A stretch of 40,502 bases of DNA from Rhodanobacteraceae bacterium (GCA_903970285.1 CAJCHN010000043.1:1-40502); one strand, 5' to 3'; numbered from the stretch's first letter, positions 28,522 through 37,868 are shown. The notes: generated from the sequence alone by a model not told the origin. Numbers and translations: made by a program.

Positions 28522-29603
28522 CGCCGTTCTCCTGGCGCGGACGCAAGGTCTTGCTTACGGGTCACACCGGCTTCAAAGGCGGTTGGCTGGCGCTATGGCT
28601 GGCTCGCCTGGGAGCGGAAGTGCGCGGCTACGCGCTCGACCCGGCCACCGATCCCAACCTCTTCACCGCCGCCCGCGTCGGTTCGGTCGTCGAAGATGTG
28701 CGCGGCGACATCCGCGATGCGGCCGCGCTCGAGCGCGCCATGCAGGAGTTCGCTCCCGAAGTCGTCTTCCACCTCGCCGCCCAGCCGCTGGTCCGCTACT
28801 CCTACCAGGATCCCATCGGCACCTTCGAGACCAATGTCATGGGAACCGCGCACGTGCTGGACTGCGTCCGCCGCACCCCAAGCGTGCGCGCCGTCGTCTC
28901 CGTCACCACCGACAAGTGCTACGACAATAAAGAGTGGGTCTGGCCCTATCGCGAGACTGATCCGCTCGGCGGCTACGATCCCTACTCCAGCTCCAAGGCA
29001 TGCGCCGAGATCGTCAGCGCGGCGTTCCGCCAGTCCTACTTTCCGGTCGCCGAGCTTGGCCAGCCGTCCGGCCATTGCGTAGCCGTGGCAACGGCTCGCG
29101 CCGGCAACGTCATCGGCGGCGGCGACTGGTCCACCGACCGCCTCATCCCCGACCTGGTGCGCGGCTTCCTCTCGGGCGAGCCAGTCCTCATCCGCCGGCC
29201 GCACGCCATCCGTCCCTGGCAGCATGTGCTCGAGCCGCTGCACGGCTACCTGCTGCTCGCCGAAAAGCTGCTCACCCACGACCCACGCTTTGCCACCGCC
29301 TACAACTTTGGCCCCGTCGAAGACGACGCTCGTCCGGTCGGCTGGATCGCTGAACGCATGACCCGCTTCTGGGGCGACGGCGCCTCCTGGGTGCAGGACA
29401 CCGCCGACAGCCCGCATGAGGCCGGCTACCTGAAGCTCGACGCGAGCCGTGCCCGTGCCGACCTCGGCTGGGTGCCGCGCCTGCGTCTCGACCAGGCGCT
29501 GGAGATGCTGGTCGCCTGGTATCGCGCCTGGCAGGCCGCGGCGGATATGCACGCCTTCACCCTGGCCCAAATCGAACGCTACCAGGCTCTCGTAGGCGAC
29601 TGA
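28506..29603 (+). CDS. rfbG: CDP-glucose 4,6-dehydratase
   Basis: The 365-residue product converts CDP-glucose to CDP-4-keto-6-deoxyglucose with bound NAD. LTGHTGFKGGWLALWL (17-32) is the cofactor motif, typical of RfbG with its FKGGW. SVTTDKCYDNKEW (132-144) gives the catalytic Thr/Asp/Lys region, and Tyr160/Lys164 form YxxxK in DPYSSSKACAE. ARAGNVIGGGDWSTDRLIPD and IRPWQHVLEPL are further RfbG blocks. The ATG at 28506 lies 16 bp inside rfbF. No rfbH (CDP-4-keto-6-deoxyglucose 3-dehydrase) follows, so the keto sugar must be used by other enzymes, some of them perhaps in this cluster. Confidence 0.95.
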   Translation: MEDLVTPFSWRGRKVLLTGHTGFKGGWLALWLARLGAEVRGYALDPATDPNLFTAARVGSVVEDVRGDIRDAAALERAMQEFAPEVVFHLAAQPLVRYSYQDPIGTFETNVMGTAHVLDCVRRTPSVRAVVSVTTDKCYDNKEWVWPYRETDPLGGYDPYSSSKACAEIVSAAFRQSYFPVAELGQPSGHCVAVATARAGNVIGGGDWSTDRLIPDLVRGFLSGEPVLIRRPHAIRPWQHVLEPLHGYLLLAEKLLTHDPRFATAYNFGPVEDDARPVGWIAERMTRFWGDGASWVQDTADSPHEAGYLKLDASRARADLGWVPRLRLDQALEMLVAWYRAWQAAADMHAFTLAQIERYQALVGD

Positions 29604-29907
29604 ATCAGCCCGGACTTCATTCTGCCTCTCAGGCAGTCGCTTTCCGTCCCCGGAACAGCAATCCGAGTCCTGCGTGTCAATGAGATGACCGGAGGATAAA
29701 TTTCTTCTAGGCTTTCGGCCACACCTCGTTTATCGTCGTTTTACAACCTCTCGTCATTTGCTTTCCGGGCGCATCCGGGAGTGCCTCGCGCACTTCAGCG
29801 TCCTTCTTTCTCTGTGCGGAATCACCACGATACCCCCGTATCCGGTCGCCGTCCTGTACCCGCCGTCTCGTTGGATCGACACAACTGAAAGCTGTAGGAG
29901 CTGCCAC
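29604..29907. other. Spacer upstream of the TonB-dependent receptor
   Basis: About 300 bp without a gene or a repeat I recognise. The frame of the receptor stays open for 50 codons upstream of its start, but that stretch looks non-coding and lies before the Shine-Dalgarno and signal peptide. No clear promoter. Confidence 0.4.
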
Positions 29908-32900
29908 ATGATCTGTCGCCGCCGCCGTGTCTCCGTCTTCGCCCTCCTGCTTACCGTCGTCAGCCTCTTCACCCTGCATCCAGCGGCGCATGCCCAGCAG
30001 ACGCTCGGCAGCATCACCGGCCTGGTCACCGATCCCGAAGGCAGCATCCTTCCCGGAACCTCGGTCACCCTGGTCGGCGAAGGCACCGGCCTGCAACGCA
30101 CCGCCACCGCCGGCTCGAACGGTTTCTACATCTTCCCCGACCTGCCCATCGGCACCTACACCCTCACCTTCACCCGCGACGGCTTCGAGGCGGAGAAATT
30201 CCCTGGCATCATCGTGCAGGCGGATCGAACCGTCAGCCTGCCCGCGCAACTCAAGGTGGGTGCGACCACCGAATCCGTCACCGTCGAAGCAACACCGCTA
30301 CTGAATGCGACCGACACCACCAACGGCTACGTGCTGGATAAAGCGCAGATCGAATCCATTCCGCTTACCACCGGCAGCTTTACCCAGGCTGCAATCCTCT
30401 CGCCGGGCGTCAACGCCGAACTGCCAAGCGGCACCGGCTCCAACGCCGGTCTTGGCAACCTCCCCATCTGGGCCAATGGCCAGCGCGACACCAGCAACAG
30501 CTTCTCTCTGAACGGTGTCGACGCCAGCAATCTCTTCAACGGGAAGAGCACGTCGCAGGTTGGTTCGGCCCGTGTCATCAACTCGACCGGCGTCTCCACC
30601 ACCATCAGCGGCGGTGGAATCATCCAGACCGCCGCCTCCATCTACATCTCGATCGGCAACGCCATCCCGACTCCCGCGCCCGACACCATCGAAGAGGTTC
30701 GCGTCAATGCCTCGATGTACGACGCGCAGCAGGGATCCACGTCCGGTGCGCACATCGACCTGAGCACATCCTCCGGAACCAACGACATTCACGGCACGCT
30801 CTACGGCCATCGCGGCACCAACTGGCTGAATGCGGCGCCGTTCTTCTTCAAGAACGACCTCAACATTCCCGCCAACCTGAGAAATCCTGAACTGCACCGT
30901 TACTCGCTGGGAGGCACGGTGGGCGGACCGATCATTAAGAATAAGCTGTTCGCTTTTCTGGCATACCAGCACCTGCACGTCGCAGATCAGGAAGTGGGCG
31001 ATGGTTTTCTGGCTGTGCCGCTCGGCTTATCCGACACCACCCGCGATGCCAACAGCTTCGCCACCCTGGTCAACAACAACTTCGCTGGCGATAGTCCGAG
31101 CGGAGCGCCCCTGACCGCGGGCAACATCGATCCTGTCGCCCTCGCCCTGTTCAACTCTCCGTCGCTGCCGGGGGAACCAGGCAAGTGGCTCATCCCTAAC
31201 GACACCGGCATCGCTCCTACCCCGAATCACCCGTTCAACGCCTTTCTGCCCGGAACCGGCAGGTTCGATGCGGATCTCGCCGTGGCCAACCTGGACTACA
31301 ACGCCACACGGAAAGATACGGTCGCGTTGAAGTACTACTACCAGCACGACCCGACGCTCGCTCCCTACTCCTACTCGAGCGTACCCGGATTTACCGAGCA
31401 TCTCGACTCCGGCACCCAGGTCTTCTCCATCATCAACACCTTTCTGCTCAAGTCGAACCTCAGTACCTCGCAGACGATCGGCTTCATCCGCGAGAAAATC
31501 TACGGTGACAATGAGCAGCCCTTCGGCCCCTCCTCGATCCCGGGTGGTTCGCTCGGAAATGTGACCATCAACCAGTTCGGATCGACTTACTTCCCGGGCG
31601 TCTCGATCTACAACGTCTTCGGCAGCGGCGCCGCCGGTCTGCCCAGTCCAGGGATCCTCAATATCGGTCCCAATGCAGAGGGCCAGGCGCCCAACACGGG
31701 GGCATTTCAGAACCGCATTCAACCTTCGGGCAATGTGTTCTGGACGCTCGGCAAGCATACGCTCAGCTTTGGCACAAGCTATAACTTCACGCAGCTTAAT
31801 ACCATCGATCACCGCACCAATACCGGCACCATCGCCACGGACGATCTCAGCGCCTTTGCGCAGGGCTACGTCACCCCGGGCAGCTCCTCCACCGGCTTCT
31901 ATGTGAGCTCATTCCTGCGCGGCAATGCCAACCGCTACTATCGTGCGAACGACCTGGGCACTTATGTCCAGGACAAGTTCCAGGTGACTCCTAATCTTTC
32001 ACTCACGGCCGGACTGCGCTATGACTGGGACGGCGGTCTGACCGAAAAATACGGACGCATCTTCAACTTCGACCCGTCGATCTACAACTACGACGCGGGG
32101 TCGGACACCATCACCAACCCAGGTTTCATCATCGCGGGCAACAATGCGAATGGAACACCCGGTGTCAGCAACACAACGCTCACCGGGCGCCAGTGGGGAA
32201 TCGCTCCACGCCTCGGCGCAGCCTGGTCGCCCAAGAAGTTCGATAACAAATTGGTGATCCGCGCCGGCGGCGGCATCTACTACGATCGTGGCGAGCTCTT
32301 CAGCTACTTCTCCCCGGGCTACGCCATTGGAACAGTAACCGGCGGTCCGTTCGGCGCGAACCAGCAGCTTCCCTTCGTCAACGCGCAGAACTGTCCTATC
32401 GCCAATCGCTCACTATATGAGTACTACATCCCCACCTGCGGCGGAGATAACCCGTACGGGCCGCCCAACGCGCCGGCGAACCAGGCCCAGAAGGATACCG
32501 AGGGCGACCTCGAAAATCCCTACGGCACCGCTCAGCTCGCCGCGCCCGCGAACCCCAAGGCGTCGGACCTCAGCTCCTACCTGCCGAACCTCGCGGCGAT
32601 TAGCAACGCGTCGCTTCCGCCGGTCTCGCTGGGTGTCTACGATCGCGCCAACAAGCTGCCCTACACGTACAATTACACGCTGGACGTCCAGTGGCAGCCG
32701 CGCAACGACCTGGCGATCGAACTTGGCTATGTCGGTAATCTCGGCCGTCACCAGGTTATTCCTGTACCGTTCAACCAGCCAGGCATCGCATCGCCTTCGA
32801 ATCCAATTCATGGCGAGAGCTACTCGTACGGCTACACGGTGGGAGGCGGCTCCGTGCTGCCAAACGGCAACCCCTACGACGCGGACTACGAAGGCGGCAA

Positions 32901-33915
32901 CGTGGACCATCGCGTTCCCTACGTGGGCTACGCGGCTGAATCCATCGACTACAAAGCCGCCGGCGTTGACGCCTACAACGCGCTCACCGCCCATGTGGAT
33001 AAGCGCATGAGCCACGGCGTCCAGGTGGGGCTGTCCTACACCTACTCGCATGCGCTCGACGAACAGAGCGGCCTAGGCCTCTTCTACAACGGCAATAATC
33101 CGCTCAACCTGCGGGACGGCTACGCTTCTTCCGACTTCGACCGCACCCATGTGCTCAACTTCAACTACGTGCTGCGGCTGAAGAACTTCTACAGCGAAGC
33201 TACTCTGCCCGGTAAGTTTACCGACGGTTGGTCGCTGGTTGGACTGACCGTGCTGCAAAGCGGCCAGCCTTACAGCATCATCGACTTCAGCGGTGCCGTC
33301 GGAAGCATCTACTACAGCACCAGCGACGGCATTACCAACCCGATCGTTCCCCTCGACTACAGCAAGTGCTCGCCCAAATCGGCGAAGACCGGGCTCTCCG
33401 GCGCGTTCTACAATCCATCGACCGGCGCCGGAGCAGCGCTCAACGCCGCCTGTTTCACACTTCCGCTGCTTGCGGCAGGTGGACTCAATCAGGCCATCCC
33501 AACGTCTGACCCTTACGAGACAGGCTTCACCACCGGCCAGCGCAACATCTTCCGCCAGTCCTTCCAGAAGCGTGCTGACGCTTCCCTGGTAAAGGTCACC
33601 AAGTTCACCGAGCGCTACAGCCTCAAATACACCTTCGACGTGTTCAACCTCACCAACACCCCCAGCTTCGACGTTCCCGGCAACGAGGTCGCGCAGAACT
33701 ACAACTACAACGCATTTCCCTCCGCCTACGTCCCGCCCAACTATCCACTGGGTGTTGCACCCAGCGGGTCCACCTGCTCCACCAGCAGCGGCATCGCATC
33801 GGCGCAGCCCTCCACAGGCAATTACTTCTACAGCTGCCCAAACCAGCTCGGCATCGTCACCCACACCATCGGCAGTGCGCGCCAGATTCAAATGTCGCTT
33901 CGTTTCCTCTTCTAA
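29908..33915 (+). CDS. Oar-like TonB-dependent receptor with carboxypeptidase-regulatory-like domain
   Basis: A 1,335-residue outer-membrane protein. It has a signal peptide (MICRRRRVSVFALLLTVVSL...AHA-QQ, about 29 residues), then a CarboxypepD_reg-like beta domain at about 31-110 (GSITGLVTDPEGSILPG, TYTLTFTRDGFEAEK). A plug-like region follows, with SLNGVDASNLF and IEEVRVNASMYDAQQGSTSGAHIDLSTSSGTNDIHGTLYGHRG, then a very long beta barrel ending MSLRFLF with the aromatic C-terminus of barrel proteins. This layout matches the expanded Oar/TonB receptor group of Acidobacteriota; cargo is unknown. The ATG at 29908 is set by GGAG eight bases before it. An 11-bp spacer leads into a strong hairpin after the stop. 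Confidence 0.9.
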   Translation: MICRRRRVSVFALLLTVVSLFTLHPAAHAQQTLGSITGLVTDPEGSILPGTSVTLVGEGTGLQRTATAGSNGFYIFPDLPIGTYTLTFTRDGFEAEKFPGIIVQADRTVSLPAQLKVGATTESVTVEATPLLNATDTTNGYVLDKAQIESIPLTTGSFTQAAILSPGVNAELPSGTGSNAGLGNLPIWANGQRDTSNSFSLNGVDASNLFNGKSTSQVGSARVINSTGVSTTISGGGIIQTAASIYISIGNAIPTPAPDTIEEVRVNASMYDAQQGSTSGAHIDLSTSSGTNDIHGTLYGHRGTNWLNAAPFFFKNDLNIPANLRNPELHRYSLGGTVGGPIIKNKLFAFLAYQHLHVADQEVGDGFLAVPLGLSDTTRDANSFATLVNNNFAGDSPSGAPLTAGNIDPVALALFNSPSLPGEPGKWLIPNDTGIAPTPNHPFNAFLPGTGRFDADLAVANLDYNATRKDTVALKYYYQHDPTLAPYSYSSVPGFTEHLDSGTQVFSIINTFLLKSNLSTSQTIGFIREKIYGDNEQPFGPSSIPGGSLGNVTINQFGSTYFPGVSIYNVFGSGAAGLPSPGILNIGPNAEGQAPNTGAFQNRIQPSGNVFWTLGKHTLSFGTSYNFTQLNTIDHRTNTGTIATDDLSAFAQGYVTPGSSSTGFYVSSFLRGNANRYYRANDLGTYVQDKFQVTPNLSLTAGLRYDWDGGLTEKYGRIFNFDPSIYNYDAGSDTITNPGFIIAGNNANGTPGVSNTTLTGRQWGIAPRLGAAWSPKKFDNKLVIRAGGGIYYDRGELFSYFSPGYAIGTVTGGPFGANQQLPFVNAQNCPIANRSLYEYYIPTCGGDNPYGPPNAPANQAQKDTEGDLENPYGTAQLAAPANPKASDLSSYLPNLAAISNASLPPVSLGVYDRANKLPYTYNYTLDVQWQPRNDLAIELGYVGNLGRHQVIPVPFNQPGIASPSNPIHGESYSYGYTVGGGSVLPNGNPYDADYEGGNVDHRVPYVGYAAESIDYKAAGVDAYNALTAHVDKRMSHGVQVGLSYTYSHALDEQSGLGLFYNGNNPLNLRDGYASSDFDRTHVLNFNYVLRLKNFYSEATLPGKFTDGWSLVGLTVLQSGQPYSIIDFSGAVGSIYYSTSDGITNPIVPLDYSKCSPKSAKTGLSGAFYNPSTGAGAALNAACFTLPLLAAGGLNQAIPTSDPYETGFTTGQRNIFRQSFQKRADASLVKVTKFTERYSLKYTFDVFNLTNTPSFDVPGNEVAQNYNYNAFPSAYVPPNYPLGVAPSGSTCSTSSGIASAQPSTGNYFYSCPNQLGIVTHTIGSARQIQMSLRFLF

Positions 33916-33923
33916 ACTCTTTC

Positions 33924-33964
33924 GCCTCATGACCAGCTCACGCTCGCGGAGCTGGTTATGAGGC
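33924..33964 (+). terminator. Strong bidirectional hairpin after the TonB receptor gene
   Basis: Arms GCCTCATGACCAGCTC (33924-33939) and GAGCTGGTTATGAGGC (33949-33964) pair over 16 bp with one G-U wobble, around a nine-base loop. It is followed by a short T-rich stretch (GTTCCTCTGTCTT). It begins nine bases after the receptor stop. It also contains an ATG (33958) that is therefore unlikely to be a start. Confidence 0.75.
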
Positions 33965-34011
33965 GTTCCTCTGTCTTCGACACCAAGGTCCAACCCGAAC
34001 CCAAGAGTCTG

Positions 34012-35331
34012 ATGGCCTCCATCCAATCCCGTCTCGAAGCGCACTTCGAATTTCAGCAGCACCAGACCACGTGGCGAACCGAGGCCCTGGCCGGACTCAC
34101 CACCTTCGTCACCATGGCGTACATCATCTTCGTCAACCCCGCGATCCTGCACGAGACCGGGATGCCGCTGTCCGCGGTCACCATCTCGACCTGCCTGTGC
34201 GCCGGCTTCGGCTCCATTCTCATGGGAGCGCTCGCCAACTATCCCCTGGCACTCGCCCCGGGCATGGGTCTCAACGCATACTTTACCTACTCTGTGGTCC
34301 TTGGCATGCACGTGCCGTGGCAGACCGCGCTCGGCGCCGTCTTCCTCTCCGGCATCATCTTTCTCCTGCTCACCTTCGGCGGCATCCGCCAGCGCCTGGT
34401 CGGAGCCATCCCCCACCAGCTGCACGCCGCCGTCGCCGGAGGCATCGGCCTCTTCATCGCGCTCATCGGCCTCAACCGCTCGGGCATCATCGCCGGCGAT
34501 CCTATTACCCTGGTCAGGCTCGGCAACCTCCACGACCGCACCGTGCAGCTTGCCATCTTCGGCATCGCGCTGATCGCCATTCTGCAGGCGCTCAGAGTCA
34601 AAGGCTCCATGCTCCTCGGGGTGCTCGGAACCCTGGTTGCCGGCATCCTCTTCCATCAGGTTCCGCTCGCGCCCAAGCCGCTCAACCTGGGAAGCCTTGC
34701 CAGTACCGCCCTCCACCTCGACATCCCGGGCGCGGTCAGAATTGGCGCCTTCGAGATCATCTTCGTCTTCCTCTTCGTCGATCTCTTTGACAACATCGGA
34801 ACCCTGGTCGCCGTGACCGAGCGTGCCGGTCTGATCGCGCCCGACCACACCATCCCGCGGCTCGAAAAAATCTTCTTTGCCGACGCCACGGCAACCATCT
34901 TTGGCTCGCTTGCCGGCACCAGCACCGTCACCAGTTATATCGAGTCCTCAGCGGGCGTAGCCGCCGGGGGACGAACCGGCGTTACGGCCATCGTCACCGG
35001 CCTGCTGTTCCTGGTCTCCATCTTTGTCGCGCCGCGGGTGGGCGTTATCCCGCCCTTTGCCTACAGCCCCGCGCTCATCCTGGTCGGCTGCCTCATGCTC
35101 CAACCCACCGCCACCATCGACTGGGACGAGCCCCGCATCGCGATCCCGGCCTTCCTTACGCTCATCACCATCCCGCTCACCTACTCCATCGCCACCGGTC
35201 TCAGCTTCGGCCTGATCGCCTATGCCGCGCTCGAAGTGCTCACCGGCCGCGCCTCCCGCGCTCACTGGATGTTGTACGTCCTGGCCATCCTCTTCCTTCT
35301 CCGCTTTGCCTTTCTGCATCCAGCCACTTGA
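34012..35331 (+). CDS. NCS2-family purine permease (AzgA-like)
   Basis: A 439-residue polytopic protein with about 12 membrane segments. TEALAGLTTFVTMAYIIFVNPAIL near the start, then LALAPGMGLNAYFTYSVV, AAVAGGIGLFIALIGL and FLFVDLFDNIGTLVAV are marks of the AzgA/GhxP branch of NCS2, H+ symporters for adenine, guanine or hypoxanthine. STVTSYIESSAGVAAGGRTGVTA is the conserved C-terminal-half motif. The ATG at 34012 is chosen over the ATG at 33958, since the latter is inside the terminator stem. The gene is probably transcribed on its own. The exact purine cannot be fixed by sequence. Confidence 0.9.
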   Translation: MASIQSRLEAHFEFQQHQTTWRTEALAGLTTFVTMAYIIFVNPAILHETGMPLSAVTISTCLCAGFGSILMGALANYPLALAPGMGLNAYFTYSVVLGMHVPWQTALGAVFLSGIIFLLLTFGGIRQRLVGAIPHQLHAAVAGGIGLFIALIGLNRSGIIAGDPITLVRLGNLHDRTVQLAIFGIALIAILQALRVKGSMLLGVLGTLVAGILFHQVPLAPKPLNLGSLASTALHLDIPGAVRIGAFEIIFVFLFVDLFDNIGTLVAVTERAGLIAPDHTIPRLEKIFFADATATIFGSLAGTSTVTSYIESSAGVAAGGRTGVTAIVTGLLFLVSIFVAPRVGVIPPFAYSPALILVGCLMLQPTATIDWDEPRIAIPAFLTLITIPLTYSIATGLSFGLIAYAALEVLTGRASRAHWMLYVLAILFLLRFAFLHPAT

Positions 35332-35468
35332 TTGCTGCTGATGGCCGTGATTTCGCCGGTGCTCATCCCACCCCGCTCCGCTTTGCTGCATCGAACTCAC
35401 TAATCCGGCATGGAAACGGTGGACCAATCCAGTCTTGGGTCTCACAACGTCTTTTCCACGGATAGAAC

Positions 35469-36647
35469 TTGCACGTCACCCTTGACGCACTGAGTCGACT
35501 GGTTGCGCTCCCTATGGTTGTCCCTGCCTCGTTGATGCCGCATGCCGTCTGCTGGGCCGCCGCTCCGAAGCTGGTGTGGACCATGGTCGTCACCAACGCT
35601 GTCACCTTCCTCAGCTACCTCAGCATCTGCATTACTCTGCTCTTCCTGGGCCGGCGCACTGGCCGAGTCATCGCCCGCGACTGGGCCTTCTTCGTCGTCG
35701 GTTTCGCGCTCTTCATCGTCGCCTGCGGCAGCACTCACCTGCTCGAAGTCATCACCACCTGGGACCCTATCTTCTGGGTCGATGCCTGGACGAACATCGT
35801 CACCGCCGTGCTCTCGGCCTACGTCGCGATCCAGCTTATCCGGCGCGTCACGGTCATTGGCTTCAGCATCAACGACTATGCCGGCAGGCTCGCCAATGCC
35901 GAAACTGAAAAGCAACAGATGGAGGAGTCCCTGCTCGCCTCGCAGAAGCTTGAGGATTGGAGCCGCATGTCGGCCGTCGTCGCGCACGAAATCTCGAACC
36001 CGCTCGAAGCCATCCACAACCTGCTCTATCTCATTCGCACCCAGGAAAACGTCTCCCCGGACATCATCCAGCTCGCAGCCACGGCCGACGAAGAGGCCTC
36101 GCGGGTCCTCACCATCTCCAAGTCCACGCTCTCCTTCTTCCGCCAGAGCGACGAGCCCGAACGCACTGACCTCTTTGCCGCGACCGAATCAGTGCGCCAC
36201 GTCCTCGGGTCGACGCTCGAAAGACAAGACGTCCACCTGCACATCGATGGCTCCGGAGACCTTACCGTCTACGCTCTGGCGGGCGAGGCCCGGCAGGTCT
36301 TGCTCAACCTCATCCGCAACGCCTGCGAGGCATGCTCGAGCCCTGGCTGCAGCGTCGACATCACCCTGACCGGCCGGCTGAATTACGTTGAGATTGTCGT
36401 TTCCGATCAGGGCATGGGCATCCCGTCCGAGCTTCTGCCTAACCTGTTCCAGTTCGGCCGCACCACGAAGGGCGAACGCGGAAACGGCATGGGATTGTGG
36501 ACCGTCAAACACATCCTGGACCGGCATCACGCCGTCGTCGAAGTCGAATCCCAGCCCGGCCAGGGTTCAAAGTTTCGCATTCGCTGGCCCCGCACCTTCG
36601 TTGCGGATTCCGCGGCCGCACCCGCCACGCAGCTTCACCGCGCCTGA
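35469..36647 (+). CDS. Sensor histidine kinase with an ETR1-like ethylene-binding-type membrane domain
   Basis: The N-terminal region (about 24-125) has PHAVCW followed by three membrane helices that can be aligned without gaps in the key places to the ETR1 ethylene-binding domain. Helix 1 has N43 (ETR1 Asp25), Y50 (Tyr32) and I53 (Ile35), and helix 2 has IVACGSTHLLE with I83 (Ile62), C86 (Cys65) and H90 (His69), the copper ligands in ETR1. Next come a coiled segment (about 140-160), the H-box AVVAHEISNPLEAI with His173, N-box LLNLIRNACEA, G1 VSDQGMGIP, F-box LFQFG and G2 GNGMGLW. No receiver domain or response-regulator gene is adjacent. The TTG start is weakly supported; ATGs at 35514 or 35535 may be used instead. 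Confidence 0.85.
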   Translation: MHVTLDALSRLVALPMVVPASLMPHAVCWAAAPKLVWTMVVTNAVTFLSYLSICITLLFLGRRTGRVIARDWAFFVVGFALFIVACGSTHLLEVITTWDPIFWVDAWTNIVTAVLSAYVAIQLIRRVTVIGFSINDYAGRLANAETEKQQMEESLLASQKLEDWSRMSAVVAHEISNPLEAIHNLLYLIRTQENVSPDIIQLAATADEEASRVLTISKSTLSFFRQSDEPERTDLFAATESVRHVLGSTLERQDVHLHIDGSGDLTVYALAGEARQVLLNLIRNACEACSSPGCSVDITLTGRLNYVEIVVSDQGMGIPSELLPNLFQFGRTTKGERGNGMGLWTVKHILDRHHAVVEVESQPGQGSKFRIRWPRTFVADSAAAPATQLHRA

Positions 36648-36698
36648 GCCGGTCCGCGCCTGCGTCCCAGAGCCATTTCCTCCTCAGGGGACGACGCC

Positions 36699-37538
36699 CT
36701 ACTTCATCGCTTTCAGTTCTTCCAGCATCCGCGCAAATCCTTCACGCCATGCTTTCTGGTTCGCTGGCGAGGCATCCGGCGCCTGGCCCGCACGCATGAA
36801 TCCGTGTCCCGCTCCGTCATAGGTCACGGGTTCGTAGGCTTTGCCCGCCTCCTTCATCTCCGCCGTAGCCTCGGGAACCGTGGAGGTCACCCGGGCGTCA
36901 TTGCCCGCGTAGAAGCCATAGACCGGCGCAGTGATCTGCGCCATCTCACCTGCGGGCGGCGGAGTTCCATAGAAGACGAACGCCGCTCCCAGGTCATGGC
37001 GATGCGTCGCATACTCGAAGCTCTTGCCGCCGCCCCAGCAGAAGCCGCCTACCGCCAGCTTGCCGCTCGCCGCCGGCAGCCGCTTACCGTAGTCCGCCAC
37101 CGCGTCCAGGTCGGCGTTTACATGCGAAGCGTCCAGCCCCACCACCGCCTTGATCACCGCATCTTGCCCGCCGGGCGAGGCGTACAGCGCATCCGAGCCA
37201 CCGCCGTTCGGCCCCAGGCCGCTTACCAGATCCGGCGCCAAAACAATGTAGCCGGCTGCAGCCAGCTCATCCGCCTCCAGCTTCATCCAGTCGCTCAGAC
37301 CGTATATTTCGTGGATGAGCACCACGACTGGCGCCTTGCGGCTAATCTCCGGATACACCACCAGTGTCTGGATCGCGCGGCCATCATGCTTGACGGTTAC
37401 ATATTCCCGGTGCCGGGGACTCTGTTCCAGCTTGGCCTTGGCCCAGTCCTGCCCCCACGCAGAACCTGCAGCAGTCAGCCCCAGCGCAACACACACTACC
37501 CGCCACACCCCGAAGCAAGCAACCCCGCCATCTCTCAT
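36699..37538 (-). CDS. Secreted dienelactone hydrolase-family protein
   Basis: A 279-residue alpha/beta hydrolase with a signal peptide (about 1-29, ending SAWG-Q). The catalytic triad of the family is present: Cys167 in GGFCWGGG, Asp214 in AGNDARV, and His245 in GAGHGF. LIHEIYGLSDWMK (74-86) is the oxyanion-side strand, containing the conserved Glu. Dienelactone hydrolases open lactone rings in aromatic degradation, but exported relatives act on many esters, so the substrate is not known. A TAGACT hexamer lies seven bases before the ATG. The gene converges on the histidine kinase gene (51 bp between stops). Confidence 0.88.
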   Translation of the reverse strand: MRDGGVACFGVWRVVCVALGLTAAGSAWGQDWAKAKLEQSPRHREYVTVKHDGRAIQTLVVYPEISRKAPVVVLIHEIYGLSDWMKLEADELAAAGYIVLAPDLVSGLGPNGGGSDALYASPGGQDAVIKAVVGLDASHVNADLDAVADYGKRLPAASGKLAVGGFCWGGGKSFEYATHRHDLGAAFVFYGTPPPAGEMAQITAPVYGFYAGNDARVTSTVPEATAEMKEAGKAYEPVTYDGAGHGFMRAGQAPDASPANQKAWREGFARMLEELKAMK

Positions 37539-37545
37539 GCCAGCG

Positions 37546-37551
37546 AGTCTA
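37546..37551 (-). promoter_or_regulatory. Candidate -10 hexamer (TAGACT) for the dienelactone hydrolase gene
   Basis: On the minus strand TAGACT lies seven bases before the ATG at 37538, with no Shine-Dalgarno site between. The position fits a leaderless message. Confidence 0.25.
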
Positions 37552-37589
37552 CCCGCGCCCGCGCTCCCCCTGCAATCGCTCGCGCAACC

Positions 37590-37868
37590 CTATGTTCGTG
37601 CTCTCACAACCCCCTGCACCGCAGGACCACCCAGCGGAGCCTCTTCCACCCGTGGCACCGGCGCCAGCAGCGGAGCTTCCTCCGACCGCTGCGCAGCGTG
37701 ACGCAGCATCGCGATGCCGTTCACGATCAACACGAGGGTCATCACCACCCAGATCTTCCAGCTCTGTCCATTCTGATAGTCGTAGACGCCAATTCCTGAA
37801 CACATCAGCCCGGTCAGGATCGAACCCACCCCACCGAGCGCCTCCAGCCGCTTTTTGGTCAATATCAT
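37590..37868 (-). CDS. Small two-helix membrane protein, unknown
   Basis: A 92-residue protein with two hydrophobic segments (about 12-27, VGSILTGLMCSGIGVY, and 39-54, WVVMTLVLIVNGIAML), separated by a polar loop, and a Pro/Glu/Arg-rich tail after residue 60. GGAG lies eight bases before the ATG, and there is a good promoter upstream. I do not recognise the family. Confidence 0.65.
   Translation of the reverse strand: MILTKKRLEALGGVGSILTGLMCSGIGVYDYQNGQSWKIWVVMTLVLIVNGIAMLRHAAQRSEEAPLLAPVPRVEEAPLGGPAVQGVVRART

Noticed and set aside
27070..29570. Long minus-strand frames opposite the epimerase, rfbF and rfbG
   Set aside because: They mirror conserved genes on the plus strand and have shadow-like composition.
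33073..34848. 591-codon minus-strand frame opposite the receptor and permease
   Set aside because: It spans two unrelated genes and their terminator and is Glu/Gly/Asp-rich with no recognisable domain.
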